Shown here in pieces: positions 9,101 through 19,435 of a stretch of 64,000 bases of DNA. Origin of the DNA: Anaeramoeba ignava (lineage: Eukaryota; Metamonada; Anaeramoebidae); assembly GCA_028826165.1 (NCBI GenBank), contig JAPDFW010000094.1, forward strand, positions 124,001-188,000, written 5' to 3'. How positions within the stretch are numbered: the stretch's first letter is position 1; the number at the start of each line of letters is the position of its first letter. The position numbers and the translations under genes are program-made. The notes beneath the pieces are model-generated. The model ran no database searches, was not told where the DNA came from, and saw only the letters and a list, made by a program, of their open reading frames with translations.

Positions 9101-12007
9101 ATTGCTTGAATTATTGGGATTAGTTGGAATTGATAAAACCCAAAACTTTTCTCTCCCAATTTCAGATCAAGTTGAAAAACCCCAAACTTTTAATTTAAAT
9201 TTGGTCAAAATTTATGCGAAATGTTCAACTCAAAATGCCCCTTGGTCAAAAGATGGATATGATTTTTTGATGAATAAATTTGATGTGAAATATTATTGGA
9301 GAGACTTGAAAAAATTTGCATTGAATCAAACAGATCAATTCCTAAATTTGAATCTTCGGCCAGAATTTGCAACTTTACCAAATTCATGGCAAAAAAAAAT
9401 TCCTATTGATAAAGAAATGAGGAAAATGGTTAAAAAATGGATTTTGGAAGATCATCAAAAACAGGATATGGAGAACTTTGTTAATAAACTATCATTTGAA
9501 TTTGGTATTCCAAAAGAAAGAGCCAAAAGATATTTAGAAAAGAAGAAAAAATCACATCAATTTAAAAAGAATCGAAAGTTTCATTTTTTAGAAAAAAAAA
9601 CTTTCAAAAAAAAGCAATATAAACCTGAACAGAATAAAAACATCGAGGAAATTCAAATGGTTAAATTAGAAAATGAGGATGAGAACAATCTTGATATTTT
9701 TTCACCATTATATTCATTTCCAAAAAGGTTTTTTGAAATAGCATTTCCTTTTAATATTGAAAAGATTCCGAAAAATGAAAAGATGAAAATTCAAGCATTT
9801 CAATCTGTTGCTTCTTTTTTCAATAAGGAAATATTGAATATTCATCAAAATTTCATTAATCAAAATTCAAATCAAAATCAAAAAAGAGTGAATTGGAAAT
9901 TAATTGATCAAATTTTACTTCAATCTTTTGCCATTTTGATATCAAGAATAATTTCAGTACAAAAACCTAAAATTAACCAAAATCAGTTTGTAGTAATAAA
10001 AAGACAATTTTGTTCAATTTTATCATCGCAATTAAATATTCCTAAAAAAAAGATTAATCGAAGATTTGCTTTGTTAATGAAAAAAGAAAATTCACAAATT
10101 TATTTTCTTGATTTAGTTGATTGGCATTTAATTAGATTAAAAATGGAATTTTTAACTTTGCTTGGAAAAGAAATTGGAGGAAAATATCAAAAATTTGAAT
10201 CAATTGATTACAATTCATTTTCAAAAGAAGTTTTTTCTTTTATTCACAATAATTTGGGGATTTTAAATGAAGAAAATTATAAAATTTCTTATCCATCAAT
10301 TACAGAAAACGAACCAATTTATGAAAAAATGAGGAAATTTGATTGGGAAACCATTTTTGCAATAGAAACATTGAAAATGCTATTTGCGATTCCCAATGAA
10401 GAATACACAACAGAAAATGCATATAATTCCATTGAGTTTATTTCTGATGAAAAAGTTCATGAAGCTTTCAATTTCCTCAGTGAAAATTTCTTGATTAAAA
10501 AAAGGAAAAACGAAAAATATTTGCAAATTCTTGAAGAACCTGTGAAAAAACTTAATAATGAAAGGAAACAATTTGAAGAATTATTGTGTTCAATGCAAAA
10601 AATGAAGAAATCACTTCCACAAAATGAAGTTGTAAATGCTTCCCATTTTCAAATTGATGAAAGTTTTTTACTGAATATTTTTGAATTGATTTCTTTGAAA
10701 AAAATCCAATTTGAAGTGAAAATATCCAAAAAATTATTTCAAAATTTCAATGGAAAAGAAATGGGATTTTATAGCAAAAGATTTTCAGATATAGATTATT
10801 TTACTGAAATGGATCATGAAATTGAAGTTCATTGTTATTGTTTTAATCGTTGTTTTTTTGATGATGAAAAATTTGAAATGGAAAATGAAAATTATTTATT
10901 GAATATCAAAAGCAATAATCATTTGCATGAATTAAAAGAACCGATTCATAAAGAACTAAATGATTTATTCAAATTTATTGAAGAGAATGAGTTTCCATTT
11001 AATTCAATTTTAGTAGAAAGTGTTTATTCATTTATTTTGGAAAAGAGAGAGAAAGGATGTTCATTTGAAGTAATTTCCAAAATGGCACAAAAAAATATTG
11101 GAATTGAAATTTCGAATTTTTATATAAATTTTTTGATAAGAAAAATTATAATTCTTCTTCAAAATTTTGGACTTATTGAAAATTTCAAGAAAGGATTTTA
11201 TATTGCAACAAAATATTGGAAAATTTATTCTTTAGAAACAAAAAATTGGAATGAAGAACCAAGTTTATTAAAGATTTTTTTAAATGATAAGAAAATTGAA
11301 AATGATAAGAAAATTGAAAATCAAAATCAAAAATCAAAATCAAAATCATAAGAAAATTGAAAATGATAAGAAAATTGAAAATGATAATGAAAATCAAAAT
11401 CAAAATCAAGAAAATTGAAAATCAAAATCAAAATCAAAATCAAAATCAAAATCAAAATCAAAATCTAAATCAAAATCAAAATCAAAATCAAAATCAAAAT
11501 CAAAATCAAAATCTAAATCTAAATCAAAATCAAAATCAAAATCAAAATCAAAATCAAAATCAAAATCAAAATCAAAATATCAACAAAACTTTAGATTATT
11601 CTAAAAATAAACTCAATTTATATAGAACTCAAATTTGTAAAGAAATTATTCAGAATCCAGGAATTTTATTTAAAAAACTTTTGGATATTTTTATTGTAGT
11701 TCATCCTGCAGATTTATATCGTTTATTAATAAGTTTGGAATTAGATTGTATTATAAAAGCATATTTTATTAAACATTCTTTTAATCCTTTTTCTATTAAT
11801 GAAGATGATTATATTTTTGAGAATTTAGAACTTTTTAATGATAGATTTGATTTTTCTGAAGATGTTTATAATTTTTGTTATTTTCCTTGTCAAAATGCTT
11901 TAAGTAAACTTTATGAAATTGAAGAAGATTTAAAAAAAGAGAAACAAAAAGAAATTATTAAAATTGAAAAGAAAAAATATCATTTAAGAAGTAAAAAAAC
12001 CGATTAA
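6140..12007 (+). CDS. GTF3C1: TFIIIC largest subunit (B-block-binding, GTF3C1/Tfc3 type)
   Basis: RNA polymerase III initiation factor subunit that recognises the internal B box of tRNA-type promoters. Exons: 6140-6197, 6608-6729, 6794-6904, 6969-7126, 7201-7365, 7449-7569, 7656-8027, 8097-12007; all phases agree. The N-terminus has the family opening (acidic helix, then NCEGSNGCDLDTFW). Residues 98-150 match the B-block winged helix (ITKSRQQGLLSSSLRKEF...FFYLSDKLLKF). Further winged-helix-like segments occur around nt 8436-8590 and 11620-11760 (ICKEIIQNPGILFKKLL...LYRLLISLELDCII), the latter typical of the C-terminal end. About 1672 residues if a single net -1 break in the Asn/Gln/Lys tract (11290-11420) is counted; the tract contains no GT, so an intron cannot explain it. 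The gene starts 61 bp after U4. The homology is clear, but exact boundaries of the repeat tract are not. Confidence 0.8.
6198..6607 (+). repeat. TTTATATTCAATTTAAC-type tandem repeat in intron 1 of the TFIIIC gene
   Basis: About 16-nt units (TTTATATTTAATTCAAC and variants) fill the 410-bp first intron. It is bounded by GTGATT and AAAAAAG. Confidence 0.8.
11395..11580 (+). repeat. Coding (AATCAA)n microsatellite giving poly-(Asn-Gln)
   Basis: A run of AATCAA hexamers inside the TFIIIC gene encodes alternating N and Q, with scattered N-L interruptions. The reading frame changes within or just before this run (stop at 11349-11351 in the upstream frame). A related Lys-Lys-Ile-Glu-Asn-Asp unit directly 5' is readable in all three frames at different points, a sign of slippage-driven growth. 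Confidence 0.85.
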
Positions 12008-12298
12008 TTTTAATTTAAATTAAATTCCACTTTTAATTTTAATTTTTTTGATTTATAAATTAATTCCAAATTTTAATTTTAAATTAAATTCCACTTTTAA
12101 ATTTAATTTTTTTGATTTATAAATTAAAAAATAGAATAAAGTTTTTTTTATCATTTTTTTGAAATAATTAAGTTATTTTAATTTTAAATTTAAAAAGTAA
12201 AGAAAAAAAGAAAAAATTTTTATTTTTTTTCATTTTCCCAATTAAAAAAAATTTTTTTTTTCCAATTTATTTTTTTCATTTTTTTTTCATTAATTAAA

Positions 12299-13177
12299 AT
12301 GCAAGATCAACAACAAGAACAAGAAAAACAACAAGAACAAGAAAAACAACAACAAGAAAAACAAGAAGAAACAAAACAACAAGAAGAACCAAAAGTAAGA
12401 AAAGGAAGAAAAGGAAGAAATCCAGAAAGCAAAAAAGGAGAAAAAAAAACAGATGTAGAAGTTAAAAAATGGAAAGGTTTGTTTTAAAATTTTACATAAA
12501 AAACACAAAATTTAATCTAATTTAATTTAAAAAAATTTGTTCCAAATATTTAAACAAAATCAACTTTTAAAACAACAGGAATTGCGTAAGAGATTTTATA
12601 AATCAAAAATTAAAAATTAAAATAAAATTAAAATTAAAATTAAAATTAAAATTAAAATTAAAATTAAAATTAAAATTAAAATTTAAATTAAAATTAAAAT
12701 CAAAATTAAAATTAAAATTAAAATCAAAATTAAAATCAAAATTAAAATTAAAATTAAAATTAAAATTAAAATTAAAAATCAAAATTATAATTAAAATTAA
12801 AATTAAAATTTAAAATTAAATTTAAAATCAAAAATATTATTAAAAATTAAAATCAAAATTAAAATTAAAATCAATATTAAAATCAATATTAAAATTAAAA
12901 TTAAAATCAATATTAAATTTAAATTAAAAATCAAAATCAATATAGAGTATGGCAATATGATGGGGATGATATATGTGGAATTTGTAGAAATCAATTAATG
13001 GAATTATGTATTGAATGCCAAGCAAATCCAAATCCCACAACAAATCAAGAATGTACTGTTGCTTGGGGAATTTGTGGTCATGCTTTTCATTTTCATTGTA
13101 TTTCCCGTTTCTTAAAAACAAGAACAATTTGTCCATTATGCACAAGAGATTGGGAATATCAAAAAGTTGGTTATTAA
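12299..13177 (+). CDS. RBX1: RBX1/ROC1 RING-H2 protein, copy a (cullin-RING ligase subunit)
   Basis: RING subunit that binds cullins and recruits ubiquitin-charged E2. Exons 12299-12476, 12579-12585 (7 nt, GAATTGC) and 12946-13177 join to 138 residues. The N-terminal 55 residues are Gln/Glu/Lys-rich and unlike other RBX1 proteins. Then comes the cullin-binding strand KKWKGIAVWQYD, compared with the family pattern KKWNAxALWAWD, which is only recovered when the 7-nt micro-exon is included. The RING follows: [44 protein letters not shown]. The last zinc ligand is Cys, where many RBX1 proteins have Asp. Intron 2 is a TTAAAA-type microsatellite. The downstream copy shares the exon layout and the 3' untranslated sequence, so the pair is a tandem duplication. 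Confidence 0.88.
12600..12945 (+). repeat. (AAAATT)n microsatellite in intron 2 of RBX1 copy a
   Basis: Hexamer AAAATT with rare AAAATC variants fills the intron between the GTAAGA donor after the micro-exon and the ATATAG acceptor. Confidence 0.85.
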
Positions 13178-13404
13178 TTTTTTCTCTTTCAAAACCTTTT
13201 TTTTAAAATCATTTGATAAAAAACACAATTTTCCAAAAAAAGAATAAATAAAACAAACAAGAAATTCCACTTTTAATTTATTCCATTTTTATTATTAATT
13301 TTTTTAATAAATTAAAATTGGGATTTTTAAACAAAAAAAAAAGAGAAAAAAAATTTTTTCATTTTCATTTTTTTCTTTTTATTCATTTATTCAAAATTTA
13401 AAAA

Positions 13405-14237
13405 ATGGAAACAAATCAAGAACAAAATCAACAAGAAAATCAAACAAATCAACAAACAAATCAACAAACAAATCAAGAACAAAATCAACAAACAAATCAA
13501 GAACAAAATCAACAAACAAATCAACAAACAAATCAAGAACAAAATCAACAAGAAAATCAACAAGAAAATCAAGAACAAAATCAAGAACAAAAACCAAAAG
13601 TAAGAAAAGTAAACAAAAAATCAAATCAAAAAACAGAAGTACAAATTAAAAAATGGAATGGTTTGTTTTAAAATTTCACATAAAAAAACAAAAAATTTAA
13701 TTTAATTTAATTTAATTTAATTTAATCTAATTTAATCTAATTTAATTTAAAAAAATTTGTTCCAAATATTTAAACAAAATCCTCAACTTTTAAAACAGCA
13801 TTTGCGTAAGAGATTATAAATATAAATATAAATATTAATATAAATATTAATATAAATATAATTATAAATATAAATATAAATATAAATATAAATATAAATA
13901 TAAATATATAAATATAATTATAAATATAAATATAAATATAAATATAAATATAATTATAAATATAATTATAAATATAAATATAAATATAAATCGAAATAGA
14001 TTATGGGAATGGGATTTAGAAGATGATACATGTGCAATATGCCGTAATAATTTAATGGATTTATGTCGTAGATGTCAAGAAAATTCAGATTCATCAACGG
14101 CACAGGAATGCAATGTTGCTTGGGGTGTTTGTGGTCATGTTTTTCATTTTCATTGTATTTCTGGAGGTTTCCTCAAAACAAGACATGTTTGTCCTTTATG
14201 TGGAAAAGATTGGGAATTTAAAAAGATTGGTTATTAA
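13405..14237 (+). CDS. RBX1: RBX1/ROC1 RING-H2 protein, copy b
   Basis: Second RBX1 paralogue. Exons 13405-13660, 13799-13805 (7 nt, CATTTGC) and 14000-14237 give 166 residues. The N-terminal 65 residues are a Thr-Asn-Gln/Glu-Asn-Gln repeat encoded by CAAACAAAT and CAAGAAAAT units, longer than and different from copy a. The micro-exon restores KKWNAFALWEWD, almost the family consensus. The RING has [33 protein letters not shown] and [10 protein letters not shown]. Two differences from copy a: a short insertion after the first RING block (ENSDSSTAQ), and ISGGFLKTR in place of ISRFLKTR, which lengthens the loop before the last cysteine pair. The last ligand is again Cys. Both copies end in VGY or IGY where the family has YGH. 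Different E2 or cullin preferences are possible but not shown. Confidence 0.88.
13806..13999 (+). repeat. (AAATAT)n microsatellite in intron 2 of RBX1 copy b
   Basis: TATAAA hexamers fill this intron, while the equivalent intron of copy a is AAAATT. The two introns therefore diverged completely while splice sites and micro-exon size were kept. Confidence 0.85.
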
Positions 14238-14349
14238 TTTTTTCTCTTTCAAAACCTTTTTTTTAAAATCATTTGATAAAAAACATAATTTTCCAAAACA
14301 GAATAAATAAAACAAACAAGAAATTCCACTTTTAATTTATTCCATTTTT

Positions 14350-15170
14350 ATTATTAATTTTTAATACATATTTAAATTAATATTTATTTATAAATATAAA
14401 TTAAATCAAATTTTGAATAAATATTGAATTAAATATTAATTCAAAATAATTAAAGTTATTTATTTAATTTAAATAAAATATTTTAATTAATTTATATTAA
14501 TTTTTAATACATGTTTAAATTTAATATTTATTTATAAATATAAATTAAATCAAATTTTGAATAAATATTAAATAAAAATTTATTAATTCAAAATAATTAA
14601 ATTTATTTAAATTTCAAATTTTTAAAATAAAATATTTTAATTAAATTTTATATTAATTTTAAATACATGTTTAATTTAATGTTTATTTATAATTATAAAT
14701 TAAATCAAATTTTGAATAAATATTAAATAAAATATTAATTTAAAATAATTAAAGTTCTTTATTTAATTTAAATAAAATATTTTAATTAAATTTTTATTAA
14801 TTAATACATGTTTTTAATATTTATGTTTAAATTAATATTTATTTATAAATTTAATTTAAATAAAAATAAATTTTGAATACATATTTAAATATTAAATTAA
14901 ATATTAATTCAAAATAATTAAAGTTCTTTATTTAATTTAAATAAAATATTTTAATAAATTTATATTAATTTTTAATACATGTTTAAATTAATATTTATTT
15001 ATAAATTTATTTTAAATCAAAATTTTGAATAAATATTAAATTAAATATTAATTTAAAATAATTAAAGTTCTTTATTTAATTTAAATAAAATATTTTAATT
15101 AATTTATTTTAATTTTTGATACATGTTTAAATTAATATTTATTTATAAATTGATTTTAATTTATAATTTT
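14350..15170. repeat. Intergenic tandem array, about 145-bp unit, six copies
   Basis: The anchor word AATACAT recurs at about 14363, 14506, 14662, 14803, 14974 and (as GATACAT) 15119, giving periods of 143, 156, 141, 171 and 145. Each unit also holds TTATTTATAAAT, a TTTTGAATA word and a TTTAAATAAAATATTTTAAT word. It occupies nearly the whole gap between RBX1 copy b and the DUF4139-like gene. No ORF. Confidence 0.75.
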
Positions 15171-15340
15171 AAAAAAAAATTTTTTATTTTTGGAACTTAA
15201 AAAGAAAATAATAATAAACATATAAATTAATATAAACTTGAAAAAATATGAAGAAGAAAATAAAAAGAAAAAAAAAAAAGCAAAAAAATTATTTTTCATT
15301 TTTTTTTTTAAATCAAAACAAAAAACAAAAAACAAAACAA

Positions 15341-18071
15341 ATGACATTACCAGTTAGAAAATGTGTACTTTTCCGGCACGGAATTGGATATTTTGAAAGA
15401 GAAGAAGAAATTGAAGGAGATCAAAACTTGGTTCTTAGTTTTAAAGAAGAAGTAATGAACGATGTATTAAAAAGTTTGACTATATATGATAACGGAGGAG
15501 GATATGTGAGCGGAATCAGTTACGAAGGCATGGGAAACAAAGTACCGAACATTTTGATAAATTTGGATAGTTCAGAGTCAATGAGCCAATTAATGGCAGA
15601 AACTCAAGGCGCAAATGTTGCTGTTACTTATGCTGGCGAGGTTTATAAAGGAACCATTGTCGGAATAGAACCAAAAACTCAAAAGAAAGAAGTCGATAAA
15701 AACACCACTTTTTTCGAAACTAATTTTTTGACGTTATTAATTCATGAAAATCAACTTAAATCGTTTGATTTAATGGAAGTTGAAAATGTCGAATTTTTGG
15801 ATGAAGAAATTAAAAGAGATTTACAACATCTTCTGGACGTTTTAATTTCTTCCAAAAAAAAAAGTATCAAAAATGTGACTGTGTTTTGTAAAGGAGAAAA
15901 AAAACGCACTTTCAAAGCTACTTATATCATTCCATTGCCTGTTTGGAAAACTTCTTATCGTGTCATGTTAGGGGCAAAAGAACCTATTCTTCAAGCTTGG
16001 GCTATTGTTGATAATACAACTGAAGAGGACTGGAAAAATATAAAGTTGGAACTTGTTAGTGGTCTTCCTGTTTCTTTTATTCATGATCTTTATTCACCAA
16101 GATTCCAAGTTAGACCAAAAATTGAAGTTCAAGAAGAAGCTGCTTTTGCTCCTCCTGTTTTGGAGCAAGCTCTTGAAAATTTTGATGAGGATGAATTGTA
16201 TGAAGTAATGGAAGAAAGAAAGGAAAAAGAATATGAAAAGAAACCTAAAATGAAAATGAAAAATCAATGGGAATGGCGAGAAGAAGTAGAGCTATGCCAC
16301 AAAAAAAAAGTGAAAAAAAAAGTAAAAATTTAATTATAAAATTTATTTTTACATGAAATATTTGAAAAATTTAATTCAAAAAAAAAAAGTTGTTTCAAAA
16401 CAAGAGAAATTGGAAGCATTTTCAAAATCAGTTAAACCAGATGTGCAAACAAGAAAATCTGAAGCAGTTGATCTTTGTCATTACTCAATATCAGTTCCAG
16501 TATCAGTTAAAAGAGATCAATCAGCATTAGTTCCAATCTTCCAAGGAAATTTCGGAGGAGAACAAGTATGTGTTTACAACGAATCAGTTCGAGCCAAAAA
16601 TCCGATGTCAACAATGTTATTCAAGAACACGACAGGATTGATTCTTGAAGGAGGACCAATAACAATGTATGAAAAAGGCGAATATATTGGAGAAGGAATG
16701 CTTGACACAATCCAACCAAACGATGATAAACTGATTCCATATGCAGTTGAACTTGGATGCATTGTGACAACAAGTAACGGAACACAATCACAAAGCACAC
16801 ATCAATCGGTTGTATCGAACGGAATACTTTCGACTCAAAGATTCTATTATTATTGGAAAAAATACGAGATCAATAACAAATCAACAAAAAAACTTGATTT
16901 CATTCTTGAACATCCAATCACTTATCAAACCAATTTATTCAACACAATGGATCCATATGAGAAAACAGACAACTACTACCGTTTCAGATTCCCAATTCCT
17001 CCAAAGCAAAAAATCGTGTTTGTTGCTGTCGAAAGAAAACAGTTGAGTGATACATTCTATCTTGACAACTTGAATGACCATCAAATAGTCACTTGGCATT
17101 CACAAAATTTGATTGATGAAAAAACAAAACAAATCCTCCACGAAATGGCAACCAAATTCCAGATTCGCGCAGATTTAAACAACCAGATTTCACGAGCAAA
17201 ATCTGAGCTCAACGACCATTTCAGAAATCAACGAAGAATTACCCAAAACATGAAATCACTTCGTGACACTTCAGATCAAAGAAAACTAAGAGATCGATAT
17301 GTTCAAGAATTGACAACAAGTGAAGATGAAATTGAGAAGATTCGAGAGAATATCAAAAAACTCGAGAAAAACCTTCATGTTCTCCAAACAAGTTTGACAA
17401 AGGAAGTCAATGCACTTCGTTATGAAACAATCCTCAACGTTCCAAAACCAGTTCTTCCTCAATCACAAATCAAAATTCAAGCTGATAAATTAAATCAAAA
17501 ACTGACTCATTTCCACGAAAAAGGAGACGAAGCTTTGCCCTCAGGATTTGATCAAGATTACATTAAATTAGGAATTGAATGCGATTCAGAATTAGGCACA
17601 CTTCACGACAAAAGAGACCACGAAGAGGAATGTATTGTTCGGTCAAATTTCCCAATTCCAGATTTTGTTAAAATTTATTACTTTGAAATGACAGTTGAAG
17701 ATCCTGGAAAATCAGAAGCTATTGCAATTGGTGCTGTTCCTGATGATCATACTCTTAAAGGAATGCCTGGTTGGGAAAACTCAATCGGTTATCATGGTGA
17801 CGATGGTAATATGTTCTTCTGCGATGGTCAAGGCGCTAAACTTGGTCCTACTTACTCAAAAAATGATACTGTTGGTTTCGGTTTGGATCGAACTACTAAA
17901 AATGCTTTTTTTACTCATAATGGAAAATTGGTTAAAGTTATTCCAGATAATAAGTTTGCTTTGTTCTCAAAAACTCTTTATCCTTGCATTGGTTTAGCTT
18001 CACAAAACGCAAAAATTACAGTTAATTTTGGAACAATTCCATTCCTTTACAAACTTGAATCAAAATATTAA
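15341..18071 (+). CDS. DUF4139-like protein with C-terminal SPRY domain
   Basis: Function unknown. Exons 15341-16321 and 16390-18071, about 887 residues. I chose ATG 15341 (MTLPVRKCVLFRHGIGYFER) because the opening matches bacterial and protist DUF4139-type proteins (RxxLyknGvGYFER, then LSFKEEVMNDVLKSLTI); the ATG at 15248 only adds a Lys-rich low-complexity leader. The middle has the beta-rich DUF4139 region (PLPVWKTSYRVML, ILQAWAIVDNTTEEDWKNIKLELVSG, SVPVSVKRDQSALVPIF), then a coiled coil around nt 17160-17430. The last about 180 residues are a SPRY domain (FPIPDFVKIYYFEMTVE, IAIGAVPDDHTLKGMPGWE, VGFGLDRTTKNAFFTHNG, LYPCIGL). The phase of the 68-nt intron requires one missing base near 16256-16266 in an A-rich stretch. 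No signal peptide or membrane segment is seen, so probably cytoplasmic. The SPRY domain implies a protein-binding role. Confidence 0.75.
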
Positions 18072-18221
18072 TTTCGATTCAAATTCTTTTCAATTTCAAT
18101 TTCAATTTCAATTTCAATTCAAATTTTAATTTTTTTTTAATTCAATTTTTTTCATTTACAAGAAATCAAAAGAAATCAAAAGAAATCAAAAGAGAATAAA
18201 AAAACAAAAGAAATCAATTTA

Positions 18222-19310
18222 TTATTTGTATTTTAATTCCTTCTCAAATTTTTTAAAAGAATTTATAATTTCTTCTGCATTATTTGAATAAAATTGAATT
18301 GCTTTTCCCGATTTCAATTTAATCACAAAATTATCCTTAATCCATGAATTGGAATCAATTGAATCAATTTCTTGAGGTTCTTGAACTGCCAAACGATCAA
18401 ATAAAGGTTCCTTTTCAGATTTTGTTGAAAAAACTCTAAATTGCATTCTTTTTTCTTGAGAATCCATTTTCAAATTAATCAAACAAGAATCATAATTTTT
18501 ATGCCGATTTTGAATTTTGGCTTCAAAACATTTCTCCTTAATATTTTCCTGATCGATTTCTTGTTTAAACTCCAATAATTTGGGAGCCATTAACGATATT
18601 GTATTTTTTCCTGATGAAATTTTTGATTCGAAATTTTTAATCTCATTTTCCAATTCAATCAAAGTTTTCTTTGTATTTTCATTTAGAATTGGAAATTGCA
18701 ATTCTAACGCTTCATTTTTGCTTTTCAATGTTTGATTTTCATTCATTGTGCTGAATTGATTTGCTTTCAAGTTATTTTCTTGAGTTACTAATTCTTTGAA
18801 CTCTTTTTCCTTTTTTTGAACAGTTGATTTAAGTTCCATTATTTGTTTTTCCAAAATACTTATTTTTTGTGGATATTTCTGTTCAATTTCTTTCATTTCG
18901 TCTTGCAATCGCTGTTTCTTTTCCGACACTCGATTTACTTTTTGATTCAATTGATCAAAAAGTTGTTGAATATCAATATCATCTTTGATTTTATTTTTTT
19001 GATATTTTTTCTTCTTTTTTTTCTTCTTGTTTTTTGTTAAATCTTCTTCAAATTCTTCTTCATGCATTTTTTTAAATCTTCCAATTTGTTTTTTCAAATC
19101 TTCGTTTTCTTTGCTTGATTTTGATATTGTTTCATCTTTTGTTTTGATTTCTTTTTGTAATTTATTTATTGATTGTGCTAATTGTTGTTGTTTTTTTTTT
19201 AATGGATTTCGGATTTTTAATTCTTTGACTAATTTTTCTTTACATTCTTCAATTTGATTTTGAATATCGAAAAGATTTGAATTTTCATTTAAATTTTGTA
19301 TTTCATTCAT
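18222..19310 (-). CDS. Coiled-coil protein of unknown function
   Basis: Single exon, 362 residues from the ATG at 19310 (MNEIQNLNEN); an upstream in-frame ATG at 19361 would add an F/K-rich segment that looks like 5' untranslated DNA, so I prefer 19310. Residues about 10-275 are heptad-rich (K/E/Q/L), interrupted by a poly-Lys run near residue 100. The last about 85 residues are non-helical and end in KSGKAIQFYSNNAEEIINSF, which could be a degenerate PH-like domain, but that is a guess. It lies convergent to the DUF4139-like gene (150 bp) and just downstream of the RCC1-BTB array on the same strand. Confidence 0.65.
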   Translation of the reverse strand: MNEIQNLNENSNLFDIQNQIEECKEKLVKELKIRNPLKKKQQQLAQSINKLQKEIKTKDETISKSSKENEDLKKQIGRFKKMHEEEFEEDLTKNKKKKKKKKYQKNKIKDDIDIQQLFDQLNQKVNRVSEKKQRLQDEMKEIEQKYPQKISILEKQIMELKSTVQKKEKEFKELVTQENNLKANQFSTMNENQTLKSKNEALELQFPILNENTKKTLIELENEIKNFESKISSGKNTISLMAPKLLEFKQEIDQENIKEKCFEAKIQNRHKNYDSCLINLKMDSQEKRMQFRVFSTKSEKEPLFDRLAVQEPQEIDSIDSNSWIKDNFVIKLKSGKAIQFYSNNAEEIINSFKKFEKELKYK

Positions 19311-19435
19311 TTTTTGAAAAAGAAAAAAAAAATGAAAAAAATTTATTTTTTGGATTTTCATTTTTTTTTGTGTTTTAAAGAAAGAAACCGAAAAAAAATT
19401 GATTTTCTGTCAAATTTGTAACCAATTTGAATAAG

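Noticed and set aside
11357..12007. Separate small gene downstream of TFIIIC
   Set aside because: It has no start context or promoter of its own, begins in repeat, and its C-terminal sequence fits the winged-helix end of the TFIIIC subunit.
12290..12508. Minus-strand ORF of Phe/Leu-rich residues opposite RBX1 exon 1
   Set aside because: It is the antisense of a Gln/Lys-rich coding exon.
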